A DNA stretch of 63,102 bases from CAZTAK01 sp964611585 (GCA_964611585.1 CAZTAK010000007.1:1-63102); one strand, 5' to 3'; positions 44,429 through 53,289 are shown, counted from the first letter of the stretch. Made by a program: numbers and translations. The notes: generated by a model from the letters alone, not told the origin.

Positions 44429-45688
44429 ATGACCCAAACCATTCAGGTGGCCGACGTGCCCGGCCTGCTGCGCCCTGGCATGACCGTGTTGATTCCGGGC
44501 TGCGGCGGTGAATCGCTTTTGTTCCGCGAAGCGCTGATCGCGAACCCGGAGGCGGCCCGCGGCGTCACCTTCATCGGCGTGCTGATCCCGGGCGTCAACC
44601 GTGTCGACTACGCGGGGCTTCACGACGAGGCCCGGTTGCGCGCGTTCTTTCTGACCCCCGACATCGCCAAGTCCTACGCCGACGGCAAGGTCGAATTCCT
44701 GCCGGTGCACTATTCGGCGGTCACGAAGTTTCTGCAAAACGAGGTCGAGATCGATCTCGCGCTGATCCAGGTGGCGCCCGCCGCGCAAGGCCGCCACAGC
44801 GTCGGCATTGCCGCCGATTTCATCCCCGCCGTCCTCGATAACGCCAAGGCCATCGTCGCCCACGTAAACCCGGAGATGCCGGCGATGGCGGACGGGCCCA
44901 CCATCGAGACCGCGCGCCTCGACTACATCGTCGAGGAAGCTGCGGCGCTTATCGAATACGATCTCGGCCGGTTGTCCGAACCGCTGCTCGACCTGGGGCG
45001 CAACGTGGCCAGCCTGATCGGCGACGGCGACACGATCGAGATCGGTTTGGGCAAGATTCAGGCGGCGGTATTGGGCCCCCTGACCGACCGCAAAGACCTG
45101 CGCCTCCACGCCGGCATGATCTGCGATCCCTTGACCGGACTGCTCGCAAGCGGAGCCTTCGCCAAGCGCTCCAAAGCCCGCCCGCCCGTCACCACCGGAG
45201 TCGCGGTGGGTTCGCGCGGATTCTATGATTTCGTCAGCCAGTCGTCCGACATCACCTTCCGGCCCGTGACCCACACCCACGACGCGGGCGTGCTGAGCGA
45301 AATCGAAAATCTGGTGGCGATCAACTCATCGATCGAAATCGATCTGCTGGGCCAGGCCAACGCGGAAATGATCGGCGGCCGCCAGGTAAGTTCAGCGGGC
45401 GGGCTGGTCGATTTCATGCGCGGCGCGCACCGGTCGCGCGGCGGACGCGCGGTGCTTGCCCTGATTTCGGCCACATCGGACGGCAAGACCTCGCGCATCG
45501 TGCCGAACTTTGCGACCGGCACGGCGGTCAGTTGCGCCCGCGCCGACATCGACTTTGTGGTCACCGAACATGGGATTGCGGATCTGCGTGGCACCGGCGT
45601 GCGGGCCCGCGCCGAGGCGCTGATCCAAATCGCCGCGCCCGCGTTCCGGGCCGAACTGGAAGCGGCAGCGAAGGCGTTGAAGGGTTAG
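44429..45688 (+). CDS. Acetyl-CoA hydrolase/transferase family (family I CoA-transferase)
   Basis: This 419-residue protein belongs to the acetyl-CoA hydrolase/4-hydroxybutyrate CoA-transferase family. Recognisable are 'LLRPGMTVLIPGCGGESLLF', 'GIAADFIPAVL', 'IEIGLGKIQAAVLGPL', 'INSSIEIDLLGQANAEMIGGRQVSSAGGLVDFMRGA' and the C-terminal 'DFVVTEHGIADLRG'. It moves CoA between acyl donors and a carboxylate. The gene is divergent from the MmgE/PrpD pair, with about 180 nt between, so the two may share a control region. The acid it activates is unknown. Confidence 0.9.
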   Translation: MTQTIQVADVPGLLRPGMTVLIPGCGGESLLFREALIANPEAARGVTFIGVLIPGVNRVDYAGLHDEARLRAFFLTPDIAKSYADGKVEFLPVHYSAVTKFLQNEVEIDLALIQVAPAAQGRHSVGIAADFIPAVLDNAKAIVAHVNPEMPAMADGPTIETARLDYIVEEAAALIEYDLGRLSEPLLDLGRNVASLIGDGDTIEIGLGKIQAAVLGPLTDRKDLRLHAGMICDPLTGLLASGAFAKRSKARPPVTTGVAVGSRGFYDFVSQSSDITFRPVTHTHDAGVLSEIENLVAINSSIEIDLLGQANAEMIGGRQVSSAGGLVDFMRGAHRSRGGRAVLALISATSDGKTSRIVPNFATGTAVSCARADIDFVVTEHGIADLRGTGVRARAEALIQIAAPAFRAELEAAAKALKG

Positions 45689-45732
45689 GGAGGCGGGAGC
45701 CGCAATCCTGTGCCCGACGATCGATCAACGGC

Positions 45733-46350
45733 ATGACCGGCAGGACAGATCCCGAATCGCAGCCCGGCGCGCCGCAGTATGTTGCGGTGCCCGCCGGCAA
45801 AATCGCCTCGGTGGTGACCTATCTCGACATGCGCGCGGCTCCGCCACCTCGGCCGTCGCTGCGGACCGATCTTGAGATTCGCGGGGTCGAGAAGCCGGCG
45901 CTCGACTGGTACCGCGATCTCTACCGGGCGGTGGGCAGCGACTGGCTGTGGTTCAGCCACCTGCAAATGAACGACGCGGCGTTGTCGGCGATCCTGTCCG
46001 ATCCGGCGGTCGATATACTCGCCCTCCGCCAGGGCGGGCGCGACATCGGCTTCGCCGAACTCGACCGCCGCAGGTTTCCCGACGTCGAGCTGGTCTATTT
46101 CGGGCTCCTCGGCAAAGCCATCGGCCGGGGGGCGGGGCGGTTCCTGATGAATGCGGTGCTGGAAACGGCCTGGGCCCACCAACCGGCGCGGCTTTGGGTC
46201 CGCACCTGCACGCTGGATCACCCGGCGGCACTCGGTTTCTACAGGTGCTCCGGATTCACGCCCTACAAACGCGAGATCGAAATCGCCGACGACCCGCGCC
46301 GGACGGGCGTCTTCGCGCTCGAAACCGCACCGGGCATTCCGGCGTTGTGA
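45733..46350 (+). CDS. GNAT-family N-acetyltransferase
   Basis: This 205-residue protein has a C-terminal GNAT domain: 'VELVYFGLLGKAIGRGAGRFLMNAVLETAW' includes the acetyl-CoA loop (RGAGRFL), followed by 'RLWVRTCTLDHPAALGFYRCSGF'. The start is MTGRTDPES; a longer frame overlaps the CoA-transferase gene. It lies 44 nt after that gene. The substrate is unknown. Confidence 0.82.
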   Translation: MTGRTDPESQPGAPQYVAVPAGKIASVVTYLDMRAAPPPRPSLRTDLEIRGVEKPALDWYRDLYRAVGSDWLWFSHLQMNDAALSAILSDPAVDILALRQGGRDIGFAELDRRRFPDVELVYFGLLGKAIGRGAGRFLMNAVLETAWAHQPARLWVRTCTLDHPAALGFYRCSGFTPYKREIEIADDPRRTGVFALETAPGIPAL

Positions 46351-46373
46351 CCCCTGCGCCCAAATAGCCCCCT

Positions 46374-46469
46374 ACTTCCGAAAACCTCGATGTCGGCCTC
46401 GGAATAGCCGGTGGCCTTCAAGACCTCGTCGGAATGTTCGCCGAGGCCCGGCAGAACAAACTCCGATTC
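46374..46469 (-). pseudogene. Remnant of a family III CoA-transferase C-terminus
   Basis: A minus-strand stretch encodes 32 residues, including VLPGLGEHSDEVLKATGYSE, closely matching the C-terminal end of the intact gene at 47403-48563 (LPGLGEHSDEVLKAAGYSE). A frameshift near its end displaces the expected stop, and no upstream body of the gene exists. It is a decayed or partly duplicated copy, lying just downstream of a GNAT gene. Confidence 0.75.
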
Positions 46470-46598
46470 GCAGCCCGGCACGCCGCAGAATGCTCCCGCT
46501 TGCCCGTGCAACGGTTTCTGGTGGCCTGCGGCCCATTGTTGGATCGCCATCCAGCAGCTAACGTGACCAGCAACCACGCCTGCCGCAAAGGGTAATTC

Positions 46599-47285
46599 AT
46601 GGAGCATCGGCGCTACGGTGGGATCATCCGGCATATCCACGACAACGGAAACGAAGTTGGGCGCGAATGGTTCACGATCAGCGTCCATCGAGATCAACGC
46701 ACGGTCCGGGCGTTGTGCGAACTCGAGGGCGAAGAGATTGTGCGGGACACGACCTACACGGTCGATGGCGACTGGCGGCCACTGGATTGTTTCGTGCGCC
46801 TGTCGGTCAACGACGCCTTTCAGGGTTCGGGCTGGTTTCTCTTTACCGATCACGCCATCGAATGCGAGACCTTCACCGCGGATGCCGGCCGGGTTTCACA
46901 GACCGTTTCCGTAGCCCGGCGGCCGCCCGTATTCGTGCCCCATCCGCTCGTCTGCGACGGCTGGCAAACGGCAGCGCTCAGCGATGTGAAGCCGGGCCAG
47001 GTGCAACATATCCACGGCGCCGCGGACTCCTCACCGCTTCCGCACGGCGGGTCGGGGCCGATGATCGGCCTCACCGACAAGGCCTTTCGTTACGAGGGAG
47101 AAGAGACGATCACGGTCCCGGCAGGCACCTTTCAGACGCGCCACTATGATCTGTTGCCGTCGAACACGGACTGGCCGCCGCTTGGACTCTGGGTTGCGGG
47201 CGAAGACCGGCAGCTGATCAAAGCGCGCTGGGATCTCCGTGAGCGGGACTACGTCCTGACGGAGCTCTGGGGGGACATGGTCTAG
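46599..47285 (+). CDS. Hypothetical beta-rich protein
   Basis: This 228-residue protein has no identified family. It is predicted to be mostly strands: 'YGGIIRHIHDNGNEVGREWF', 'ITVPAGTFQTRHYDLL' and 'DYVLTELWGDMV' recall the barrel-like fold of DUF3108-type and related calycin-like proteins. There is no signal peptide. It lies between the CoA-transferase remnant and the convergent intact CoA-transferase. It may bind a hydrophobic ligand, but this is speculation. Confidence 0.75.
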   Translation: MEHRRYGGIIRHIHDNGNEVGREWFTISVHRDQRTVRALCELEGEEIVRDTTYTVDGDWRPLDCFVRLSVNDAFQGSGWFLFTDHAIECETFTADAGRVSQTVSVARRPPVFVPHPLVCDGWQTAALSDVKPGQVQHIHGAADSSPLPHGGSGPMIGLTDKAFRYEGEETITVPAGTFQTRHYDLLPSNTDWPPLGLWVAGEDRQLIKARWDLRERDYVLTELWGDMV

Positions 47286-47344
47286 GGCCGTTCGGCGCAG
47301 CGGCTACATCCGGGGCGCAACGCAAGCGGTATTGTTGCGGGCCC

Positions 47345-47406
47345 TGGCAGGATTGTCCGTTCAGCGATCGCCGAAAGCGATACCACCTGACCGGATACCG
47401 TTCTAG
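47345..47406. repeat. Dispersed palindromic repeat, copy 3
   Basis: TCCGTTCAGCGATCGCCGAA then AGCGATACCACCTGACCGGAT with a TCTAG edge matches the 22690-22754 element over about 50 bp. Its final CTA is the TAG stop of the family III CoA-transferase gene, so the repeat forms that gene's 3' end. The left arm has drifted and no longer pairs fully. Confidence 0.75.
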
Positions 47407-48563
47407 ATCGCCCCCTTTTCCCGGAACCCTTCGATGTCAACCTCGGAATAACCGGCGGCCTTCAGGACTTCGTCGGAATGTTCGCCAAGACCCGGCAGGG
47501 CGAAGTCGACGCGGCCGGGCTCGTTCGTAAATTTGATCGGGATCCCCATGTGGTCGTTGCCTTGCCCGTCCTTCAACCGCGCCTCGCGGGCCCCCACCTG
47601 CGGGTGATCCCACGCCTCTTTCAGGTCGAGCACGGGTGCGAAGCAGATGTCGCGGCCCGCAAACCACTCCACCCATTCGGCGCGTGTCCTGGTCTTGAAT
47701 TCGGCGCGCAGGAATTCCTGCGCGGGCCAGTGGCCGGGGCCCGGCTCGCCGATAACGGGCTCGATGAATTCTGGCCGGCCGAGGCCCTCGAACAAGTTCT
47801 TGGTGAATTTTGCCTCGGCACCGCCGATCGCAATGTGCTTCCCATCGCTGGTTTCATAAATGTTAAGCATGGCGTTGCCGCCGAGCGAGCGTTCCTCGTC
47901 GAGCTTGGGCGCGCGGTTTTCGGCGAACACGCACCCGGTGAGGTTGGGTTGCGCGTTCATCAGCGAGTCGTGCATGCCGATATCGATGAAATCGCCTTCG
48001 CCGGTCTTCTGAGCCCGCAACAGCGCCATCACGATGCCGCCGAACGCGAGGTGCGAGGCCAGCATGTCGGCCGAGGCGATCCCGACAATCGCCGGTCCGC
48101 CGCCGTGCGAGCTGGTGATCGAGGAAACCCCCGACAGCGCCGCCGTTGCCGTGTCGTGCGCCGGCTGATCGCGCATCGGGCCGGTTTGCCCGAACGCCGC
48201 GATCGAGCAGTAGACCAGGCGCGGGTTGATCTTGCGCAGGGTCTCGTAATCGGTGCCGAGGCGCGCCATCACCCCCGGCCGGAAGGATTCGACAAACACA
48301 TCGGCCGTTTCCACGAGCTTGTAGAGAATCGCCTTGCCTTCGTCGGTCTTGAGATTGAGCGTCAGGCTTTTTCTGCCGCGCTGGGTGTTGCGGAAGAATA
48401 CCGTTTCGCCGCCTTGTTTGTAGCCAATATAGCGGCCCGGTTCGCCACCCTTGGGGTTCTCGATCTTGATTACCTCGGCGCCGTGATCGGCCATCATCTG
48501 CGTCGCCGCCGGTCCGGGTAGGAACAGTGACAGATCGATTACACGAATGCCTTCCAGTTTCAT
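47403..48563 (-). CDS. Family III (CaiB/BaiF) CoA-transferase, copy 2
   Basis: This 386-residue CoA-transferase has the family fold: 'LEGIRVIDLSLFLPGPAATQMMADHGAEVIKIENPKGGEPGR', the catalytic Asp at D166 ('GIASADMLAS') and the GxGxF-like linker further on. Such enzymes shift CoA between dicarboxylic or other acids through an aspartyl-CoA mixed anhydride. It lies 33 nt after a second CaiB-type gene, and the two may form a two-subunit enzyme or act on different acids. It is the last gene of a MaoC-ACAD-CaiB-CaiB run. Confidence 0.92.
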   Translation of the reverse strand: MKLEGIRVIDLSLFLPGPAATQMMADHGAEVIKIENPKGGEPGRYIGYKQGGETVFFRNTQRGRKSLTLNLKTDEGKAILYKLVETADVFVESFRPGVMARLGTDYETLRKINPRLVYCSIAAFGQTGPMRDQPAHDTATAALSGVSSITSSHGGGPAIVGIASADMLASHLAFGGIVMALLRAQKTGEGDFIDIGMHDSLMNAQPNLTGCVFAENRAPKLDEERSLGGNAMLNIYETSDGKHIAIGGAEAKFTKNLFEGLGRPEFIEPVIGEPGPGHWPAQEFLRAEFKTRTRAEWVEWFAGRDICFAPVLDLKEAWDHPQVGAREARLKDGQGNDHMGIPIKFTNEPGRVDFALPGLGEHSDEVLKAAGYSEVDIEGFREKGAI

Positions 48564-48596
48564 CGCCTGGACCTTTCAGACTGTGAATGCGGAGTG

Positions 48597-49787
48597 TCAG
48601 ATGACGCCGTCGGCGCGCAGCGAATCGATTTCGGACTGTGCGATTCCGAGTTCGCGGAGGATTGCGTCGGTATCGGCGCCGAGTTGCGGCGCCGCCTCGC
48701 CCGGCATGCGTTCGCCGTCGATCTTGATCGGATTGGCAAGGAGACGGAAATCGCCGCGCGCCGGGTGCGATACGGTCTGGATCATCTCGCGCTCTGCCAG
48801 ATAGGGGCTATCGAGGGCGGCGGCCAGGTCATAAACGGGCCCCACCGGAATGCGGCCTCCGAAGATATCCATCCATTCGGCCACGGTCTTCTCGGCGAAT
48901 ACCGGATCCAGGGTTTCAGTCAGGCGATCGCGGTTTTTGAGGCGCGCCGAGAAATCTGCGAATTCGGGATTGTCGCCGATGTCGGGACGGCCAACGCCGT
49001 CGAGCAGGTTTCGCCAAAATTTATCGGTGAGGCCCATGATATAGACCCAGCCGTCCTTGGCGGTGTAGAGCTGGCTCGGCACCAGCGAGGGATGGCCCGA
49101 ACGCGGCACCCGTTCGGTGACGAAACCTTCATTGAGGTACCAGGTCGCCGGGTAGGACATCTGATGGAGCGCCGTGTCGAACAGGCAGACATCGATGTCG
49201 GCACCTTGGCCGCTGCGTCCGGCGGCGAGAATCGCCGATACCATACCCAGCATTGTGGTGATGCCGGTCATCCAGTCGACGATGGAAAGCCCCATGCGCG
49301 TGGGTGGCCCATCGGGCTCGCCGGTGAGCGCCATGAAACCGGCCTCGCCCTGCATGAGATAGTCGTAGCCGGGCCAGGTCGCGCGGCTGCCCTCGCGGCC
49401 GTAGGCCGAGAGATGGGCGCAGACGATGCGGGGATTGGCGTCCTTAAGGGCCTCGTAGGTGAGGCCGAGCTTGCCCGGTTGATCGCCGCGCAGGTTGTTG
49501 ATGAGCCCGTCGGCGGATTCGATCAGGCGCCGAAGAATCGTCTGCCCCGACTCAGCCTTGAGGTCGAGGGTGAGCGAGCGTTTGTTGCGGTTCAGGGTCT
49601 GGAAGAACTCGCTGTCGGCTTCGCCCAGCAGGAACGGCGCAACGTGGCGCGACATGTCGCCGCCCGCTTTGGGGTTTTCGATCTTGATGACATCGGCGCC
49701 GAGATCAGCGAGGTACATGGTGCCGAACGGTCCGGCACCATAATGCTCGACCGCGACAATGCGGACACCTTCGAGGGGACGGTTCAA
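48597..49787 (-). CDS. Family III (CaiB/BaiF) CoA-transferase, copy 1
   Basis: This 396-residue protein is a CaiB/BaiF-type CoA-transferase with 'GYDYLMQGEAGFMALTGEPDGPP' and the catalytic Asp D171 in 'SIVDWMTG'. That region resembles the succinyl-CoA:glutarate CoA-transferase and succinyl-CoA:dicarboxylate enzymes. It shares its start with the stop of the acyl-CoA dehydrogenase gene (4-nt overlap), so the two are coupled. Together with the ACAD and MaoC genes it suggests activation and oxidation of a dicarboxylic acid. The acid is inferred only. Confidence 0.92.
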   Translation of the reverse strand: MNRPLEGVRIVAVEHYGAGPFGTMYLADLGADVIKIENPKAGGDMSRHVAPFLLGEADSEFFQTLNRNKRSLTLDLKAESGQTILRRLIESADGLINNLRGDQPGKLGLTYEALKDANPRIVCAHLSAYGREGSRATWPGYDYLMQGEAGFMALTGEPDGPPTRMGLSIVDWMTGITTMLGMVSAILAAGRSGQGADIDVCLFDTALHQMSYPATWYLNEGFVTERVPRSGHPSLVPSQLYTAKDGWVYIMGLTDKFWRNLLDGVGRPDIGDNPEFADFSARLKNRDRLTETLDPVFAEKTVAEWMDIFGGRIPVGPVYDLAAALDSPYLAEREMIQTVSHPARGDFRLLANPIKIDGERMPGEAAPQLGADTDAILRELGIAQSEIDSLRADGVI

Positions 49788-50974
49788 ACCGGATTCCTGG
49801 CCACAAGCTGTTTCGAAATGATGATGCGCTGGATCTCATTGGTGCCTTCACCGATGCACATCAAGGGCGCGTCCCGGTAGTAGCGTTCGATATCGAACTC
49901 TTTGGAATAACCGTAGCCGCCATGAATGCGCATCGCCTCCAGAGAATTCTCGACCGCCGCTTCCGAGGCGAACAGCTTCGCCATGCCGGCCTCCATGTCG
50001 CAACGCAGGCCGGCGTCATAGGCGCGCGCCGCATTGACGACCAGGGCGCGAGCCGCCTCGACCCGGGTCGCCATGTCGGCGAGTTTGAGTTGAATCGCCT
50101 GATGCTGGCAGATCGGTTTGCCGAAGGTCTGGCGCACCTGGGCGTAGGCGATCGAGTCTTTGAGGGCGGCGGCGGCAATGCCAACGCCGCGGGAAGCCAC
50201 ATTGATGCGGCCGATCTCCATGCCGCCGGCAACCTGATAAAACCCCTGGCCTTCCACACCGCCGATCAACCGGTCTGCCGGGACCTTGTAGTCCTCGAAC
50301 ACGAGTTCGCCTGAATCGATCGACTTGTAGCCGAGCTTTTCGAGACGGCGGCTGACAGTGAAGCCCTCGCCCTTTTCCGCCAACAGGAACGACATACCCT
50401 TGTGGCGCGGATCGGCATCGGGATCGGTCTTGACCAGAATACCGAGGCAATTGCCCTCGATGCTGTTGGTGATCCATGTCTTGGTGCCGTTGACAATGTA
50501 GTGATCGCCCTCGCGGCGCGCGCGCGTGCGGATACCCTGGAGGTCGGTGCCGGCGTCGGGCTCGGTCAGGCCGATGCCACTCCGCCATTCGCCCGAGGCA
50601 AATCGCGGCAGAAATTCCCGTTTTTGGTCTTCTGTGCCAAAGCGCTGAACCAGGACCGCGACGATAAGGTGGGAGTTGAAAACACCGCCCAGCGCCATCC
50701 ATACGCTGGCAATGACTTCGACGATCTTGGCGTAGGTGGAGGTCGACAGGCCGAGGCCGCCGTATTCCGGGTCGATGAGGGCACCGAACAACCCGAGTTC
50801 CTTCATCTGCTCGACGATCTCGTGGGGATATTCGTCGGCGTGGTCGAACATCTTGACGTGCGGGCGGACGTCACGCTCGAGCCACTTGTTGATCGAGTCG
50901 ATGATCTGGGTCTCTTCTTCGGGAGACATCGCCCCCGTTTCGGTCTCGACGCCTGATACGCTCATCTTCTTCAT
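49784..50974 (-). CDS. Acyl-CoA dehydrogenase
   Basis: This 396-residue FAD enzyme has a complete active site, unlike the ACAD at 20749: the catalytic Glu is E376 in GEGTNEIQR. 'GIGLTEPDAGTDLQGIRTRARREGDHYIVNGTKTWITNS' is the flavin and substrate region. It dehydrogenates an acyl-CoA at C2-C3; with the adjoining CoA-transferases it could be a glutaryl-, butyrobetainyl- or methylsuccinyl-CoA-like enzyme, but no residue decides. It follows the MaoC gene by 76 nt. Confidence 0.93.
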   Translation of the reverse strand: MKKMSVSGVETETGAMSPEEETQIIDSINKWLERDVRPHVKMFDHADEYPHEIVEQMKELGLFGALIDPEYGGLGLSTSTYAKIVEVIASVWMALGGVFNSHLIVAVLVQRFGTEDQKREFLPRFASGEWRSGIGLTEPDAGTDLQGIRTRARREGDHYIVNGTKTWITNSIEGNCLGILVKTDPDADPRHKGMSFLLAEKGEGFTVSRRLEKLGYKSIDSGELVFEDYKVPADRLIGGVEGQGFYQVAGGMEIGRINVASRGVGIAAAALKDSIAYAQVRQTFGKPICQHQAIQLKLADMATRVEAARALVVNAARAYDAGLRCDMEAGMAKLFASEAAVENSLEAMRIHGGYGYSKEFDIERYYRDAPLMCIGEGTNEIQRIIISKQLVARNPV

Positions 50975-51050
50975 CTCCCTCTCGGCAGTGCGCCCACCGA
51001 AGTCGGCATTCGATTGGTACAGGCCGGATTTGTCATTCGCGGCGTGACCG

Positions 51051-51572
51051 CTAGTAGTTTTCGGCTTTGTCGTCCGCGGCGTGACCGCGCTTCGCGATCA
51101 GAACATTGCGCTCGAAGCTCATGACAACCTTGCCGTTCTGGTTCGTGCCGATCATCTTGACCGTCACGATACCCTGTGTCGGCCGCGACTTCGACTCGCG
51201 TTTGGAGATCACCTCGGATTCCCCATAGAGCGTATCGCCGATGAACAACGGAAAAGGAATCTTGATGTCGCCCCACCCGAGATTGGTGACGGCTTTGCCG
51301 CTGACATCGTTGACGCTCTGGCCGACCAGAATCGCCAGAGTCAGGGGACTGCAAACGAGGCGCTGGCCGAATTCACTCGACTTCGCGTATTCGGCGTCGA
51401 AATGCACGGGATGCGTGTTCATCGTCAGCAGCGTGAACCAGGTGTTGTCCGTCTCGGTAATGGTGCGGCCGGGACGGTGCTCGTAAACGTCGCCGATCTG
51501 AAATTCTTCAAAATAGCGTCCGAAGGATTCGCGGTAGCGGTGGGGGGCGACCTCTTTGACGCCGACAACCAT
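51051..51572 (-). CDS. MaoC-family hydratase (mesaconyl-CoA-hydratase-like)
   Basis: This 173-residue hot-dog protein has 'FEEFQIGDVYEHRPGRTITETDNTWFTLLTMNTHPVHFDAEYA' and 'VCSPLTLAILVGQSVNDVSGKAVTNLGWGDI'. This is the layout of a MaoC domain with a Thr/Asn-rich pocket, close to the mesaconyl- and itaconyl-CoA hydratases. The start is an ATG after GGGAGGA; the longer frame adds 25 unlikely residues. It begins the MaoC-ACAD-CaiB-CaiB run. Confidence 0.9.
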   Translation of the reverse strand: MVVGVKEVAPHRYRESFGRYFEEFQIGDVYEHRPGRTITETDNTWFTLLTMNTHPVHFDAEYAKSSEFGQRLVCSPLTLAILVGQSVNDVSGKAVTNLGWGDIKIPFPLFIGDTLYGESEVISKRESKSRPTQGIVTVKMIGTNQNGKVVMSFERNVLIAKRGHAADDKAENY

Positions 51573-52126
51573 GGTGTCCTCCCGAGTGTGATTGCGGGAT
51601 GTGGACACTAGCGCATTGGCCCCGTGGTCTTCAACGGGAGGCGCCAATATGCCGCAGCCGCGCGAACAAATGCGGGCGCGACGGCCTCACCATGAACGTT
51701 GAGGGGCCACAGGCGGATGCGACGTTGTGCGGTGACATGACGACGGGTTAGGAGTCTCCAGGCCACCGGCCTGCAGCGGCGGCAGCTGATACCGGAAGGG
51801 ACGGGGCCGGGCTCACCCCCCTTACGCGCAATGGCAAGCGGAATGCGACCCTGAGCGGCCGTTTGACGTCGGCGGAACCTAGAGGCGCACATCGTGTTGG
51901 ATGGATACACCAACCTCCTGTATGATTTCTGCCTTGTGAAAGGCGATTTGCGGCCCGCGATTAGAGACACCGGTTGACGTGTCGACGTTCCGCAGGCGTG
52001 AACCGGGATCTTGCTATCGCGCGGAAATCAAACTTTTTTTGGTTTGGCCGCTGGCAATTGCCATTCCTTTGAGGGAGAAACGCACCGCCCCTTGTCGCCT
52101 CTGCGGTGCAGAAGGGTACGACCGAG
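51573..52126. other. Gene-free interval between the MaoC and double-cupin genes
   Basis: These 554 nt between divergent starts hold no convincing gene. A short hairpin CAGGCC-ACC-GGCCTG is at 51759-51773, and a promoter-like pair with an inverted repeat is at 51896-51926. Open frames here have random-looking composition. The spacer is long for this compact genome, so regulation or a small RNA is possible. Confidence 0.55.
51896..51926 (+). promoter_or_regulatory. Candidate promoter with overlapping inverted repeat before the cupin gene
   Basis: TTGGAT (51897-51902) and TATGAT (51921-51926), 18 nt apart, resemble a sigma-70 promoter. GTTGG (51896-51900) and CCAAC (51910-51914) form an inverted repeat overlapping the -35 box, as an operator would. 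The cupin ATG is about 200 nt further on, so the leader would be long. Confidence 0.35.
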
Positions 52127-52975
52127 ATGGCCCGTCCACACATTGAATATATCCAGTCCCAATGGTTGCCATGGCGCAAAGGGATTGCCGGCGGCGCGCG
52201 GCCGGACGTCTTCAAGAAAATCCTCAGCATCGATAAGGACGATGGCTCTTGCAGCCTTCTCGTCCACTACCCGCCCGGATGGTCGCGCACCAGCGTCGAA
52301 CATCTGCGCGCCACCGAGGAGTTCTTCGTTCTCGACGGCGCCCTCACCATCAACGACGTTCACTACGAAAAAAACACCTACGCGTTTCTACCGGCGGGCT
52401 TCCCGCGCCGTCGCACCTTCAGCACCGATGGTGCCGTCGTTTTGACCTTCTTTTCCAGGACTCCCGTCGCGGTCGCCGGCTCAGGCGGGCCCGAGGGCTA
52501 CGACCGCACGCGCCTGATCGAGTACCACAGCGCCCCTGACAAGGCCTGGGGCAACACCGAAAAGCACGAATCGTCGCCTGAGTTCAACTCGACAGGCACG
52601 GGCTATCAGCTTTTCCGCGAGGACCCCGATACCGGTGAGCGCACCTGGATTCTCGGTGTGCGTGCCTTTTGGCAGGGTGGCAATGTCGAAATCCATCCCG
52701 TCGTCGAGGAAGCCTACGTGATTGCAGGCTCGATGATCGGCGGCAAGGGCGAGCGCAAGGCGGGTGCGTATTTCTGGCGCCCGCCCGGTCTGGAACACGG
52801 GCCGATGGGGTCGCCCTTGGGCGCCGTGGTCCTGTTCCGTTGCGTCGGCGGGCCACTGACAACGACTTTTATCGACAAGGGGACGTTTACCTGGGACCCA
52901 GAGTACGAACCCGTTTTGCCCCCTCATTTGATGAAATACGCCGACCGGCCCTACACGGGGGGCCGCAACTACTGA
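52127..52975 (+). CDS. Double-cupin protein (DUF4437-like)
   Basis: This 282-residue bicupin has a first cupin domain around residues 40-110 ('HLRATEEFFVLDGALTIND') and a second around 180-250 ('NVEIHPVVEEAYVIAGSMIGGKGERKAGAYFWRPPGLEHGP'). The conserved His/Glu metal ligands are present in both, more fully in the second. No reaction can be assigned; bicupins include dioxygenases, isomerases and sugar-binding proteins. The start is MARPHIEY after AAGGGT; a GTG 21 nt upstream is less likely. The gene converges on the catabolic operon at 53290-63102 and may serve the same pathway. Confidence 0.88.
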   Translation: MARPHIEYIQSQWLPWRKGIAGGARPDVFKKILSIDKDDGSCSLLVHYPPGWSRTSVEHLRATEEFFVLDGALTINDVHYEKNTYAFLPAGFPRRRTFSTDGAVVLTFFSRTPVAVAGSGGPEGYDRTRLIEYHSAPDKAWGNTEKHESSPEFNSTGTGYQLFREDPDTGERTWILGVRAFWQGGNVEIHPVVEEAYVIAGSMIGGKGERKAGAYFWRPPGLEHGPMGSPLGAVVLFRCVGGPLTTTFIDKGTFTWDPEYEPVLPPHLMKYADRPYTGGRNY

Positions 52976-53289
52976 GGCGCGCCGATAACCGAAGGGACCC
53001 CGAACCACCGCGGCCGCGCGGCTGACCGGCGGCGGGGCCGGCACGAATTCGGGTATCGCGGCGCTCTGCGGCATCCGGGAGCACCGAGGTCGCATCGCTG
53101 TATTCGCGGAAGCCGCAGGCATTGCCCTGCGCCGGAGAACCGGTGTTGTCGTCCTGTTCAAGGCAACCAACGCGCATTGGCTCTGAGGCGCGACAGGCGA
53201 ACCAGGGCGGTGGCGCGACGATGTGCGCCTGCACGGGGCGCCGGCAATACGGATCGCCTTCGTGGCCTTCGAGGCGGGCGGCCTTGCAG
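52976..53289. other. Gene-free interval between convergent genes
   Basis: About 314 nt separate the end of the cupin gene and the end of the deacetylase gene. It is GC-rich, with short inverted repeats such as CCGCGGCCGCGCGG near 53012 but no T tract. Frames here show no family resemblance. Confidence 0.55.

Noticed and set aside
51608..51970. A 120-residue minus-strand frame in the spacer before the cupin gene
   Set aside because: Composition is arginine-rich and random, with no recognisable domain or good ribosome site.
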